A stretch of DNA of 64,000 nucleotides, from assembly GCF_008365295.1 (NCBI RefSeq), contig NZ_CP043505.1:2356001-2420000 (forward strand), given 5' to 3'. Below the pieces are notes generated by a model. It ran no database searches, was not told the origin of the DNA, and worked only from the letters and a program-made list of their open reading frames with translations. This DNA is from Agromyces intestinalis. Lineage in GTDB: Bacteria; Actinomycetota; Actinomycetes; Actinomycetales; Microbacteriaceae. Position numbers and translations under genes: made by a program. Of the stretch, positions 32,618-41,157 are shown piece by piece (within the stretch, counting starts at the first letter, position 1; every line of letters starts with the position of its first letter).

Positions 32618-32688
32618 TCGGGGCAGGGAGGGGCTCATCCCCCGGGACCTCGGCCCCCTGCGGCGGGAAACGGCCGGAAGGGGGGCGC

Positions 32689-33531
32689 TCAGACGGGCCG
32701 GCGACCGACCGCGACCAGCACCGAAGCGTCGACCGACGCGATCGACCGGTCGGCGATCGCTGCGAGCGCCCTGGTGCGCACGCGCTCGACCCCGTCATCG
32801 TCGAGGTCCTCGAGCAGCGCACGCAGCGTCGTGCCCGTCACGAGCCGCCAGGCCAGCTCGTCGTCGAGTTCGAGGTGCAGCGGCACGACATCGGCGCGCA
32901 CCCCCGAGAGCCCGAGCCCCGCGAGTCGATGCGCGAACGCGCCCGGGGTCTCGGCGCCGGGCAGGCTCGGCCGTGCGGACGCCGCCAGCTCCGCGGCATC
33001 CTCGTCGCCGCCGTACTCGGGTGCGAGCGCGCCGCCGAGCACCTCGGGCAGCGGGTCGAACGACCCGCCCGCCCAGACCGCGATCGCGACCCGGCCACCT
33101 GGTCGTGCCTGCGACACGAGCGCGCGCACCACGTCGTCGAGGCGATCGACATCGCCCGCGGCGAGTCGGCGCAGCCCGAGCGCGCACTGCACCAGGTCGT
33201 ACTCGCCCGGATCGCGGTCGGCGAGATCCCCGACGAACGGGTGCAGCTGCGGCATCCGGTCGCTCGCGCGGTCGCGCACCAGCGCGACCAGCCCCTCATC
33301 GGGATCGATCGCATCGACTCGACCGCTCGGCCCGACCAGCTCGGCCGTCGGCAACGCGGTGGCGCCGTCGCCGCAGCCGGCGTCGAGCACGACCTCCTCG
33401 AAGCGCGGTCGCGTGCGCACCAGCACTCCGAAGGCGATCGGATCCCAGAGCACCGCGTCGAGCGCGGCGTGGTCATCGGCGGGGCCGACGGGCGCCGGGC
33501 CCGCCTCCTCCGCTTCGAGTGCGTCCCCCAT
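32689..33531 (-). CDS. SAM-dependent methyltransferase, class I
   Basis: 280 residues when started at ATG 33531 (an in-frame upstream GTG at 33591 adds 20 residues without family character). Rossmann-type motif I VVLDAGCGDGATALP near residue 48, motif II VDAIDPDE, and YDLVQCALGLRRL with PGGRVAIAVWAGGS (post-motif region) match the UbiE/COQ5-like group that methylates small molecules. Substrate unknown. A TACAGA box 8 bases before the ATG is a weak leaderless candidate. Confidence 0.83.
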   Translation of the reverse strand: MGDALEAEEAGPAPVGPADDHAALDAVLWDPIAFGVLVRTRPRFEEVVLDAGCGDGATALPTAELVGPSGRVDAIDPDEGLVALVRDRASDRMPQLHPFVGDLADRDPGEYDLVQCALGLRRLAAGDVDRLDDVVRALVSQARPGGRVAIAVWAGGSFDPLPEVLGGALAPEYGGDEDAAELAASARPSLPGAETPGAFAHRLAGLGLSGVRADVVPLHLELDDELAWRLVTGTTLRALLEDLDDDGVERVRTRALAAIADRSIASVDASVLVAVGRRPV

Positions 33532-33665
33532 CCGCCCATTCTGTACGGTCGGATGCCTCGGGCGCGACGGGTGGCGGACGCGCACGGTCATACGGACTCA
33601 GCCAATCGTGAGCCGCGACACGGCAGACTGGTGATCCACGTCCCGATCGGAAACGAGACCCCTCC

Positions 33666-34652
33666 ATGAACCGTGCCCAGCGCATCGCTGCGCCCGTCGC
33701 ACTCGCCGCTTCGGCCGCGCTCCTGCTCGCCGGCTGCGCCGGCAGCCCCGAGTCGACGCCGACGCCCACCCCCACCGCCGACGGCGCGCTGGCCTGCTTC
33801 GAGGCGGTCTCGGGGCCCGACAGCGACGCGATCACGGTCGACGGAGCGTTCGGCGAGGCGAACCCGACGGCGACGTTCACGACGCCGCTGTCGGCGACCG
33901 ACCTGCAGACGACCGTCGTCACCGAGGGCGACGGCGAGGTGGCCGCGAGCGGCACCAGCGCCGACCTCGTCATCACGATGATCAACGCCACCACGGGCGA
34001 GCAGATCGTCTCGCAGCCCGCGACCCTGGCGATCGGCGACGGCTCGGTGCTCGACTCGTTCCGCTCGGCGATCGACTGCCAGCCCTACGGCACCCGCACC
34101 GTCACCGTCGCGCCGCCCGCGTCGCTCTACGGCGAGACGGGCAACGAGACCCTCGGCGTCGGCGCCGACGACACCGTCGTGATCGTCGCCGACGTCATCG
34201 GCGAGTACGTCGAGCCTGAGCCCGAGCCGCTGCCGACCCCCGCCGAGTGGACCGAGAACGTACCCGAGGTCACTCGGAACGGCGACGCCGCGCCCACCAT
34301 CGTCATCCCCGACGTGGCCCCATCGCCCGACCTCGAGCTGAAGGTGCTCGAGCCGGGCGACGGTGCCGAGGTGGGCAACGGCGACAGCGTCACGGTGAAC
34401 TACGTCGGCATCAACTGGGACACGAAAGAGCAGTTCGACTCGAGCTTCGACCGCGGCGAGCCTGCGACCTTCGCGACCTCGGGCGTCATCCCCGGCTTCG
34501 GGGCCGCGCTCGTCGGCCAGAAGGTCGGCACCAAGCTCATCGTGACGATTCCGCCCGAGCTCGGATACGGCACGGCCGAGTCGGCGAACGGCCTCGGGGG
34601 CCACACCCTCGTGTTCTACGTGGAGATCGTCGACACCGCGTCCGCGGAGTAG
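33666..34652 (+). CDS. FKBP-type peptidyl-prolyl isomerase lipoprotein
   Basis: 328 residues. Signal peptide and lipobox LLLAGC, then a short Pro/Thr tether. Residues ~45-185 look like a degenerate FKBP domain (TIDCQPYGTRTVTVAPPASLYG); residues ~215-325 are a typical FKBP domain (VNYVGINWDTKEQFDSSFDRG, VIPGFGAALVGQKVG, IPPELGYGTA, HTLVFYVEIVD). Expected to speed proline isomerisation in secreted proteins at the outer membrane face. In the active domain the usual Trp of 'VIPGW' is Phe. Confidence 0.9.
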   Translation: MNRAQRIAAPVALAASAALLLAGCAGSPESTPTPTPTADGALACFEAVSGPDSDAITVDGAFGEANPTATFTTPLSATDLQTTVVTEGDGEVAASGTSADLVITMINATTGEQIVSQPATLAIGDGSVLDSFRSAIDCQPYGTRTVTVAPPASLYGETGNETLGVGADDTVVIVADVIGEYVEPEPEPLPTPAEWTENVPEVTRNGDAAPTIVIPDVAPSPDLELKVLEPGDGAEVGNGDSVTVNYVGINWDTKEQFDSSFDRGEPATFATSGVIPGFGAALVGQKVGTKLIVTIPPELGYGTAESANGLGGHTLVFYVEIVDTASAE

Positions 34653-34781
34653 CGCGCCGGCCCGCCTGCGCCGCTGCGCCGGGTCACCTGATCTCGTTCT
34701 TCGCCGCAGCGGCGAGCGGTGTCGGCGGGTGGCGGGTGGCGTGCGGGCGGCGGGCGGGTGTCGGCGGGATGGCGGGCGGCG
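34653..34781. other. convergent intergenic region, G-rich imperfect repeats
   Basis: Between the FKBP and ecfT gene ends. Contains the near-palindrome TCGCCGC-A-GCGGCGA (34701-34715) and, from about 34719, a run of ggcgggtgtcggcgg-like units. Probably a transcription-end region; no gene seen. Confidence 0.5.
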
Positions 34782-35648
34782 TCAGACCGCGAGCAGCCAC
34801 CCGTAGAGGGCGGCGGCGCCGACCCAGAAGAGCAGCACGAACGCCGTGTCGTGCACGCGCCAACGGCTGATCGTGCGTTCGGTGCGAGTGGCGTGGGCGC
34901 CGAAGGCGCGCGCGTCCATGGCGAGGGCGACGCGCTCGGCGTGACGGATGGCTCCGGCCAGCAGCGGGATCGCGAGCCCGAGCGTGCGCCGCAGCCACGC
35001 GATCGGCCCGTGCCCGTGATCGGTGCCGCGCACCCGATGCGCCGCACGGATCACCTCGAGCTCGTGTGCGAACCGCGGCACGAACCGCAGCGCCGCGAGC
35101 GCGGTGTACCCGATGCGGTACGGCACCCGCAGGTTCTGCACGAGCGCGCGCACGAGCTCGGGGCCCGACGAGGTGAGCCCCGCGATGAGGCTCAGCATGA
35201 GCAGCGCGGCGATGCGCAGCGCGGTCGCGAGGCCGATGAGGTACGCCGCGAGCGTGAAGCGCCAGTCACCGACCTGCAACAGGGTGACGGATGCCGCGGC
35301 CGACGTCTCGTCGATGCGCGCCGGGTCGACCCAGATGCCGAAGCTCACGCCGAGCACACCGACGAGCACCGGCAGGCCGATGAGCACCGCGGCGAGCACA
35401 CGCGCGCGCAGCTTCGCGCCGACGAGCAGCAGCAGCAGCGACACGACGATGATCACGGTCGGGATCGCGAGGCCGCGCGTGAAGACGAGCGCGAACATGA
35501 CGGGCAACGGCCCGGCGAGTTTCGCGAGCGGATTGAGCGCATACAGGAAGCGTCCGCGCGGCTTGGGGGCCTCGGCGAACGGGTCGAAGCGGGCGCTCAC
35601 GGGCTGCGAAGCGGATGCCTCGGGCGGTGTCGCGGCGGTCGCGGTCAT
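34782..35648 (-). CDS. ecfT: ECF transporter transmembrane subunit EcfT
   Basis: 288 residues, five or six hydrophobic segments. The two coupling motifs that contact the ATPases are visible: VIRAAHRVRGTD near 222 and RVALAMDARAFGAHA near 258 (ARG/ARA type). NPLAKLAGPLPVMFALVF at the start is typical. It transmits ATPase movement to a substrate-binding S protein in vitamin/metal ECF importers. ATG overlaps the stop of the ATPase gene (ATGA). No S component lies nearby, so it may be shared by several S proteins encoded elsewhere. Confidence 0.9.
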   Translation of the reverse strand: MTATAATPPEASASQPVSARFDPFAEAPKPRGRFLYALNPLAKLAGPLPVMFALVFTRGLAIPTVIIVVSLLLLLVGAKLRARVLAAVLIGLPVLVGVLGVSFGIWVDPARIDETSAAASVTLLQVGDWRFTLAAYLIGLATALRIAALLMLSLIAGLTSSGPELVRALVQNLRVPYRIGYTALAALRFVPRFAHELEVIRAAHRVRGTDHGHGPIAWLRRTLGLAIPLLAGAIRHAERVALAMDARAFGAHATRTERTISRWRVHDTAFVLLFWVGAAALYGWLLAV

Positions 35649-37441
35649 CGGATGCCTCGGGGCTCGGCCGGCACGTCGGGCCGCTTCGGCAGCGCGGGGA
35701 CGGAAGCGGGCAGTTGCGACATCCGGCTCACCGAATGCCAGTCGGGGTGGTGCTCGAGGCCGCGCGTGGCCCTCGCGAGCGGAGGGTGCCGCAGCCCGGC
35801 CTGCTCGATGAGCGGCCCCGCGAGCACCTCGGCGGTGGGGCCGATGCCGAGCACGCGACCCTCGCCCATCACCGCCACGCGTCTCGCGTAGTCGGCGACG
35901 AGCTGCAGGTCGTGGGTGACGACGATGACCGTCGTGCCCTGCGCGTTCAGCGTGGCGAGCATGTCGAGCAGCTCTGCGGCGCGCTCGCGGTCCTGGCCGA
36001 AGGTGGGTTCGTCGAGCGCCAGCACGGGGGCACCGGCGACGAGCGCGGTGCCGACCGAGAGCCGGCGCTTCTGCCCGCCCGAGAGCAGGAACGGATGCCG
36101 CTCGCGCAGCTCGGCGAGCCCGAACCGATCGAGGATGCGGGCGGTCTCGGCCTCGCGGGCCGCATCGTCGAGCCCCTGCGGCTTCAGCCCGAGGTCGAGC
36201 TCACCGGCGACGCTGGTCGCGACGAACTGGTGCTCGGGGTTCTGGAACACGAAGCCGATGCGCCGGCTGCGCTCGCGCGCATCCGCCCGCTGCGGGTCGA
36301 GGCCGAGCACGTCGACCGCGCCCGCCGGGGCCGGGATGACCCCCGCGATCGCCTGCAGCAGGCTCGTCTTGCCGGCGCCGTTGGTGCCGACGATCGCCAG
36401 GAACTCGCCGGGTGCCACGTCGAGGTCGACGCCGTGCACGACGACCGGCCCGCGCTTGCCGCCCCGACGCACCGACAGGTCGCGCACCCGGATCGCGGGT
36501 CGGGTCGCGGGGTCTCGATGCGGGTCGTCGCTGCGCGCCGGCGCTACTCGACCAGCGGAGGGCCGCGGCGCCGGCAGCACCGCCTGCGCGTCGAGTGCCG
36601 CCCCGAGTTCGGCCGGGGTCAGCGGCAGCGGGTCGAGCACGACCCCGGCCTCCCGCAGTCGCAGCGCCGCGAGCGTCGAGACCGGCAGCCAGACGCCCAG
36701 CGCGAGCAGTTCATCCGTACGCCCGCGCAGGATGTCGCGCACCGGGCCGTCCATCGCGAGGCGCCCGTTCGCATCGAGCACGACGACCCGGTCGACCACG
36801 TCGACCGCCGCGTCGAGGTTGTGCTCGACGAGCACGATCGCGTGGTCGCGCTCGCTCGCGAGCTCGCGCAGCACCGCGTACACCTCGTCGATGCCGGCCG
36901 GGTCGAGGTTCGCCGTCGGCTCGTCGAGCACCAGGACGGGTGACGCCATCGCGAGCGCGCAGGCGATCGCGAGGCGCTGTCGGCCGCCGCCCGAAAGCCG
37001 GTCGGGGTTCTCGGTGCGCCGCTCCCATAGGCCGACGAGCTTCAGTGCGCGCTCGGCGCGGGCGAGCACCTCGTCGACCGGCAGGCGCAGGTTCTCGGGG
37101 CCGAACGCGACCTCGTCGAGCACGGATCCCGTGACGACCTGCGCGTCGGGATCCTGGAACACCATCGCGACGTGCTCGCTGAGCTCGCCGACATGGTGGT
37201 CGCGGGTGTCGAGCCCCGCGACGAGCACCCGTCCCTCGAGGTCGGCGGGCACCGCGTGCGGGATGAGCCCGTCGAGCGCGAGCGCGAGGGTCGACTTGCC
37301 GCATCCCGATGGCCCGAGGACCAGCACCACCTCACCCGGGCGGATCTCGAGCGTGACGCCGTCGGGCGTCGCGCGATCGGCGCCGTCGTGGCGGATGCGC
37401 ACCTCGTGGAGCTCGATGAGCGGAACAGGGGTCATGGGCAT
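35645..37441 (-). CDS. ECF transporter double ATPase (EcfA-EcfA' fused)
   Basis: 598 residues with two complete ABC ATPase domains. Domain 1 (~8-235): Walker A GPSGCGKST, signature LSGGGRQR, Walker B VLVLDEPTANLD. Domain 2 (~318-550): Walker A GTNGAGKTS, signature LSGGQKRR, Walker B VLALDEPTFGQD. The 80-residue linker between them is partly encoded by a copy of the palindromic repeat (36511-36558). Energises uptake together with EcfT. The start is either ATG 37441 or ATG 37435; no clear Shine-Dalgarno. The C-terminal ~45 residues (DWHSVSRMSQLPASVPALPK) are an unusual tail. Confidence 0.9.
   Translation of the reverse strand: MPMTPVPLIELHEVRIRHDGADRATPDGVTLEIRPGEVVLVLGPSGCGKSTLALALDGLIPHAVPADLEGRVLVAGLDTRDHHVGELSEHVAMVFQDPDAQVVTGSVLDEVAFGPENLRLPVDEVLARAERALKLVGLWERRTENPDRLSGGGRQRLAIACALAMASPVLVLDEPTANLDPAGIDEVYAVLRELASERDHAIVLVEHNLDAAVDVVDRVVVLDANGRLAMDGPVRDILRGRTDELLALGVWLPVSTLAALRLREAGVVLDPLPLTPAELGAALDAQAVLPAPRPSAGRVAPARSDDPHRDPATRPAIRVRDLSVRRGGKRGPVVVHGVDLDVAPGEFLAIVGTNGAGKTSLLQAIAGVIPAPAGAVDVLGLDPQRADARERSRRIGFVFQNPEHQFVATSVAGELDLGLKPQGLDDAAREAETARILDRFGLAELRERHPFLLSGGQKRRLSVGTALVAGAPVLALDEPTFGQDRERAAELLDMLATLNAQGTTVIVVTHDLQLVADYARRVAVMGEGRVLGIGPTAEVLAGPLIEQAGLRHPPLARATRGLEHHPDWHSVSRMSQLPASVPALPKRPDVPAEPRGIR
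36511..36558. repeat. palindromic-repeat half captured inside the ECF ATPase coding region
   Basis: ggtctcgatgcgggtcgtcg at its start and ctactcgaccagcgg at its end match the right half of the full element at 21249-21287. It is read in frame and encodes part of the interdomain linker (AGRVAPARSDDPHRDPA region). Confidence 0.8.
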
Positions 37442-37468
37442 CCAGTCATGGAGGGGCCGAAGCAGAAC

Positions 37469-37482
37469 TCAGGCAAGCCTAA
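37469..37482 (-). promoter_or_regulatory. near-perfect palindrome overlapping the ECF promoter
   Basis: Minus strand TTAGGCTTGCCTGA (one mismatch from a perfect dyad) contains a TAGGCT -10-like box (37476-37481) about 35 bases before the ATG. Reminiscent of DtxR/MntR-type TTAGG...CCTAA sites, but it matches only about 12 of 19 positions of the DtxR consensus. Confidence 0.35.
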
Positions 37483-37521
37483 CTTCTCTGCCCGTACCGG
37501 CGGCGGGCGCAGGCGTCGCGA

Positions 37522-39363
37522 TCAGGGCCGAGCCGGGGGTTGCCCGCCGCCCGTGCCCGAGCCGCCGCGGGGCGCGCCGCCGCCGGGCGCGCCCCCGCCG
37601 CCGGGCCCGCCACCCGGCATCCCCGTCGAGACCTGCTCTCCCGCGACCGCCGAACCGATGCGGGCACCGTCGGCGGTGACCGAGTAGGTCTGGCCGTTCT
37701 CCAGCTCGGGCGACGAGAACGTCACCGAGCCGGCCTGCTTCGCGGTGGTCACGGTGCCGAGCGGGGTGCCGTCGGCCGCGGTGACCTGCAGCTCCGTACC
37801 GGCGGGCACGGACCGGTCGAGCGCGACGAGCACCGAGGCCTGCGAGGCATCCGCGCCCGGTGCCATCGCCATGCCCGCGCTGCCGACGGCCATCAGCGTG
37901 CCGCCCGTGATGTCGAACGTGCCGTCGTAGTCGAGCGCGGCGTTGTCGTTCGCGGTCGGACCCTGCACGGTGACGGTGCCGCCCGACATCGACACCGAGC
38001 CGTTCACGTCGATGCCGTCGCCGTCGGCGTCGACCTCGAGGGTGCCGCCCGTGATGGCGAGGGTCAGCGCGTCGGCGGTCGACGCGAGGTCGCCGGCCGA
38101 CACGTTCACCCCGTCGTCGGATGCCGCGACCCGCGTGCGTCCGCCCGAGATCGAGATCGCCGAGCCCTCGAGGCCCTCGTACGACGAGATCACGTCGACC
38201 GTGCCGCCCGAGACGGTGAGCGCGACATCCGCATGCACGCCGTCGTCGCCGGCCGCGACCTCGATCACGCCCTCGGCGAGGTGTGCGCTGTTGTCGGTGT
38301 GGATCGCGTCCTCGGCGGCGTCGACGGTGACCGATCCGCCGTCGACGACGACGTAGACCCGACCCTTCAGGCCCTTGGCCGATGCGCCATCGGCGATCGA
38401 CGCCTCGTGGCCGCCGCCCGAGGTGACGTCGAGCGAGCCGCCCCACACCACGACGTCGGTCGCGGCATCCAGGCCGTCGCCGCCCGCGTCGACCGAGACG
38501 TCGCCGCCGCCGATCGCGAGGTATCCGCGGTCGGCGTCCTCCTCGTTGTCGGCCTTCAGACCGTCTCCGCCGGCCGTCACCGTGATCGTTCCGGCGTCGA
38601 CCTGCACCTCGTCTCTGCCACGGATGCCGTCGTCGACCGCATCGACCGTGATCGCGCCGCCGGTGATGCGCAGGCCGTCTTTGCTCGCGATGCCGTCGTT
38701 GCCGTTGCCGTGCACGGTGAGTTCGCCGGTGCCCGCCGACTCGGCCGCGATCACCAGGTCGGTCGCGCTGAACAACGCCGCGTTCACGTCGGCGCCGTCA
38801 TCGTACGACGCCGTGTCGGCGAGGGTGTTCGAGCTGCCGTCGGCCAGCACGACCTGCACCCGCCCGGCCGCGGTCACCGCGATCGCCGCCGACGAGTCGC
38901 TCGAGATCTCGACACCGTCGAGCACGAGCCGCACGAGGTCGTCACCGGCGACGTCGACCACGACCTGCCCGTCGAGGTCGCCCGTGAGGCGGTAGGTGCC
39001 GGCGGCGCCGATGGTCACCGTGCCGTCCGCGACCGAGACCGCGTCGGCGTTCGCCCCCGAGCCCACCCGTGCCGTGGAGCCCGACAGCGTGATCGCCACC
39101 TCGTCGGCGGTCGACCAGGTGTCGTCGCCGTCCTCGCCGGGCGCGGCCTCGTTGTCGGCCATCACCTCGGCGGCGGTCGCGCCGGCGTCGACAGCGTCGA
39201 CGGTCGCGAGTTCGACGGATGGCTCGGAACCGCCGCCTGCGGTCGCGCCGATGCCTGCGGTGCCGACGCCCGTGCAGCTCGCGAGCACGAGCGCGCCGAT
39301 GAGGGTGAGCGGGGCCGCGACCGCGGCGGTGAGCCAGGGGCGGCGGATGCGTGGGGAGGTCAT
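37522..39363 (-). CDS. secreted Cthe_2159-type (PF14262-like) beta-helix lipoprotein
   Basis: 613 residues: signal peptide with lipobox LVLASC, then a long right-handed beta-helix-like body of short repeats (GTYRLTGDLDGQVVVDV, ITGGAITVDAVDDGIRGRDEV, AGGDGLKADNE, GGDGLDAATD, SGGTVDVISSYEGLEG, DGDGIDVNGS) rich in Gly-Asp turns that could bind calcium. The tail is almost pure Gly/Pro. Cthe_2159 itself binds plant-type polysaccharides and resembles pectate-lyase folds. ATG 39363 overlaps the VTC gene stop (ATGA), making this the last gene of the DUF4956-VTC-Cthe_2159 operon. Likely cell-surface polymer binding; no catalytic residues identified. Confidence 0.85.
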   Translation of the reverse strand: MTSPRIRRPWLTAAVAAPLTLIGALVLASCTGVGTAGIGATAGGGSEPSVELATVDAVDAGATAAEVMADNEAAPGEDGDDTWSTADEVAITLSGSTARVGSGANADAVSVADGTVTIGAAGTYRLTGDLDGQVVVDVAGDDLVRLVLDGVEISSDSSAAIAVTAAGRVQVVLADGSSNTLADTASYDDGADVNAALFSATDLVIAAESAGTGELTVHGNGNDGIASKDGLRITGGAITVDAVDDGIRGRDEVQVDAGTITVTAGGDGLKADNEEDADRGYLAIGGGDVSVDAGGDGLDAATDVVVWGGSLDVTSGGGHEASIADGASAKGLKGRVYVVVDGGSVTVDAAEDAIHTDNSAHLAEGVIEVAAGDDGVHADVALTVSGGTVDVISSYEGLEGSAISISGGRTRVAASDDGVNVSAGDLASTADALTLAITGGTLEVDADGDGIDVNGSVSMSGGTVTVQGPTANDNAALDYDGTFDITGGTLMAVGSAGMAMAPGADASQASVLVALDRSVPAGTELQVTAADGTPLGTVTTAKQAGSVTFSSPELENGQTYSVTADGARIGSAVAGEQVSTGMPGGGPGGGGAPGGGAPRGGSGTGGGQPPARP

Positions 39364-40271
39364 GGGGTCTCCTTCGTTCGGGGAGTCGTGGGGTTCGCGG
39401 ATGTCGCGGGGCAGGTCGCCTGGTCGGGCCACCAGGTCGCGGGTGGTCCCGGCTCGCGCCGGGCGTCGGCGAAGTCGCGCGCGAGCACCCGGTGCCAGCG
39501 GTTCGACGGCAGGTCGGGGCGCAGGGCCGCGAGCCCCGTGGCGTACTTCGAGATGCGCGCGGGTCGGTGCCCGCACGCCCACAGCGCACGATCGACCTCG
39601 CCGGCCGAGGTACCCGACTTCGTCTCGACGATCACCCGGTCGGGCGTGGTCATCGTGGTCGGGAACGACCCGCCGCGACCCCGGTCGACCCAGGTCAGGT
39701 CGAGGTCGACCGTTGCCCGGCTCTCGGGCCGGCCCGCGGCCGCGGACACGAGCAGCGTGGCCCGCCGGTAGCGGGTCGTGAGCACCGCGCCGAGGTGCAG
39801 GTCGGCCGGGGCGCCGATACCCGAGTCGTCGAGCACCTCACGCGTGTAGGCGTGGCCGTCGCTGCCGAGGGCGGCCGCGGCATCCGGATCGACCGCGACG
39901 CGGTCCTTGACCGTCATCGCCCGGCCGCCGCGGGTCTTCACCTCGAGGAACGCGAGGTCCGAGCCGAGGTAGTTGCGCGTGCGCACTTTGAAGCGGCGGC
40001 GTCTGCCGCGGGCGGCGAGCGTGAAGCTGATCAGGTCGTCGGTGTCGAAGTACACCGACTCGTACGGCTGGGCGCGGGTGCCGTCGATCTCGAGCGCGAG
40101 GGTGCCGGCGGGCAGCCGGTCGAGCACTCGAGGCAGGTCGGCGAGCGGCAGGAGGTACTTGCGGTCGACCCGGGTGAGCAACTCGGCACGGGCGTTGAGC
40201 TCCTCGAGGCTCACAGCAGCCAGGGCGCCGAGCGAGGCGAGCGCCTGTTCGCGGGCACCGGGCGCGGTCAT
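39360..40271 (-). CDS. VTC/TTM-domain protein (polyphosphate-polymerase-like)
   Basis: 303 residues with the charged-tunnel pattern of the VTC catalytic domain: RVDRKYLLPLAD near 35, ESVYFDTDDLISF, RRRRFKVRTRNYLGSDLAFLEVKT near 88-115, TTRYRRATLLV, RVIVETKSGTS and RISKYATGL near 250. Yeast VTC4 builds polyphosphate from ATP with this fold; bacterial members next to DUF4956 genes have no proven reaction. Cytoplasmic; the C-terminal ~40 residues are Pro/Thr-rich. Overlaps its neighbours on both sides by ATGA. Confidence 0.88.
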   Translation of the reverse strand: MTAPGAREQALASLGALAAVSLEELNARAELLTRVDRKYLLPLADLPRVLDRLPAGTLALEIDGTRAQPYESVYFDTDDLISFTLAARGRRRRFKVRTRNYLGSDLAFLEVKTRGGRAMTVKDRVAVDPDAAAALGSDGHAYTREVLDDSGIGAPADLHLGAVLTTRYRRATLLVSAAAGRPESRATVDLDLTWVDRGRGGSFPTTMTTPDRVIVETKSGTSAGEVDRALWACGHRPARISKYATGLAALRPDLPSNRWHRVLARDFADARREPGPPATWWPDQATCPATSANPTTPRTKETP

Positions 40272-40939
40272 CGCGTGACCTCGGCCGCGGACGCGGTCTC
40301 GAACGCGGCGACGTCGCGGAGGTCACGGCGGCCCGCCGCGGCGCCGAGCTGCGACGTGATCGAGGCCGCGGCATCCGACCGTTTCGTACCCGGCCGCGGA
40401 GCCTCGTAGCGCACGTCGACCGTCGTGGTGTCGTCGACGAGGTCGAGCTGCTCGATGCGCACGCGCAGCACCCGGCCGCCGAGCACCTGCTCGAGGCGGG
40501 CCGTGAGTTCGCGCTCGTCGGCGATGGCCTGATCGAGCACGACCGTCTGCTGCCGCGAACGACGGAACAGCGCGGGGTGGTCGCCGATCGCGAGCACGGC
40601 GAGCACGAGCGTCATGAGCCCGATCGCGAGCCAGGTCGCAGTGCCCACCAGGCCGCCGATGAGGCCGAGCGCGAGCGCGGCGAAGTAGTACGCCACCTCG
40701 TGCTGCTCGATCTCGCGCGAGCGCAGCCGGATGATCGACAGCACCCCGAACAGGCCGAGGCCGAGCCCGGCGCCGACAGCGGTCTGCCCGAGCACGAGCG
40801 CGACGGCGAGCACGCCGACGTTGACGGTCAGGTAGGCGACGACGAGGTCGCGCCGGCGATGCCTCGGGAAGTAGAGGCCGAACACCAAGATGGCGATCGC
40901 CACGAGGTCGACGGCGATGAGCAGGAGGGACTGGTCCAC
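40268..40939 (-). CDS. DUF4956 membrane protein
   Basis: 223 residues, first gene of the polyphosphate-like operon. Four hydrophobic segments within the first ~115 residues (LLLIAVDLVAIAILVFGLYF; LTVNVGVLAVALVLGQTAVG; YYFAALALGLIGGLVG; WLAIGLMTLVLAVLAI) with LGLFGVLSIIRLRSREIEQHEVAYYF between, the strongest DUF4956 signature; a cytoplasmic C-terminal alpha/beta tail follows (QVLGGRVLRVRIEQLDLVDDTTTVDVRY). GTG 40939 is chosen because the reading frame upstream lacks membrane character. Family consistently neighbours VTC proteins and may anchor or gate them. Confidence 0.87.
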   Translation of the reverse strand: MDQSLLLIAVDLVAIAILVFGLYFPRHRRRDLVVAYLTVNVGVLAVALVLGQTAVGAGLGLGLFGVLSIIRLRSREIEQHEVAYYFAALALGLIGGLVGTATWLAIGLMTLVLAVLAIGDHPALFRRSRQQTVVLDQAIADERELTARLEQVLGGRVLRVRIEQLDLVDDTTTVDVRYEAPRPGTKRSDAAASITSQLGAAAGRRDLRDVAAFETASAAEVTR

Positions 40940-41050
40940 GTTGGGCTCCGATCGGTTCGATGGGATGCCTCCATCCAGCCGGATCCCGCAAGCCGGGTGC
41001 TGTGGGTTCGCCATGCGGAACCTCTGCGTCCCCTGGCGGAGTGCCGAACG

Positions 41051-41068
41051 TCGATGCATCCGCATCGA
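41051..41068. promoter_or_regulatory. inverted repeats in the divergent region 40940-41157
   Basis: TCGATGC-ATCC-GCATCGA (41051-41068) and CCGAT-CAGC-ATCGG (41096-41109) are perfect small dyads in the 218-base gap between the DUF4956 operon and the hexapeptide-repeat gene. Possible operators; no clear -10 box was recognised here. Confidence 0.35.
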
Positions 41069-41157
41069 GCCGCACCGCCGAGCCCCGGGAATGCCCCGAT
41101 CAGCATCGGTGTTGTAGCACCTGCGGACGCATCCGAGCGTCCCGAAGGGAGGAGTCC

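Noticed and set aside
29589-33611. Very long open frame (1340 codons) on the plus strand
   Set aside because: It is antisense to the Mrp operon and methyltransferase gene; the translation is Arg/His/Asp-rich low complexity typical of shadows in GC-rich DNA, and the opposite strand encodes clear conserved subunits.
37469-37482. Confident DtxR/IdeR iron box
   Set aside because: Only about 12 of 19 consensus positions match, so it is listed as an unspecified palindrome.
37442-37521. Riboswitch (cobalamin, thiamine or other) before the ECF genes
   Set aside because: Only 80 bases are available and no conserved riboswitch boxes are visible; only a short palindrome is present.
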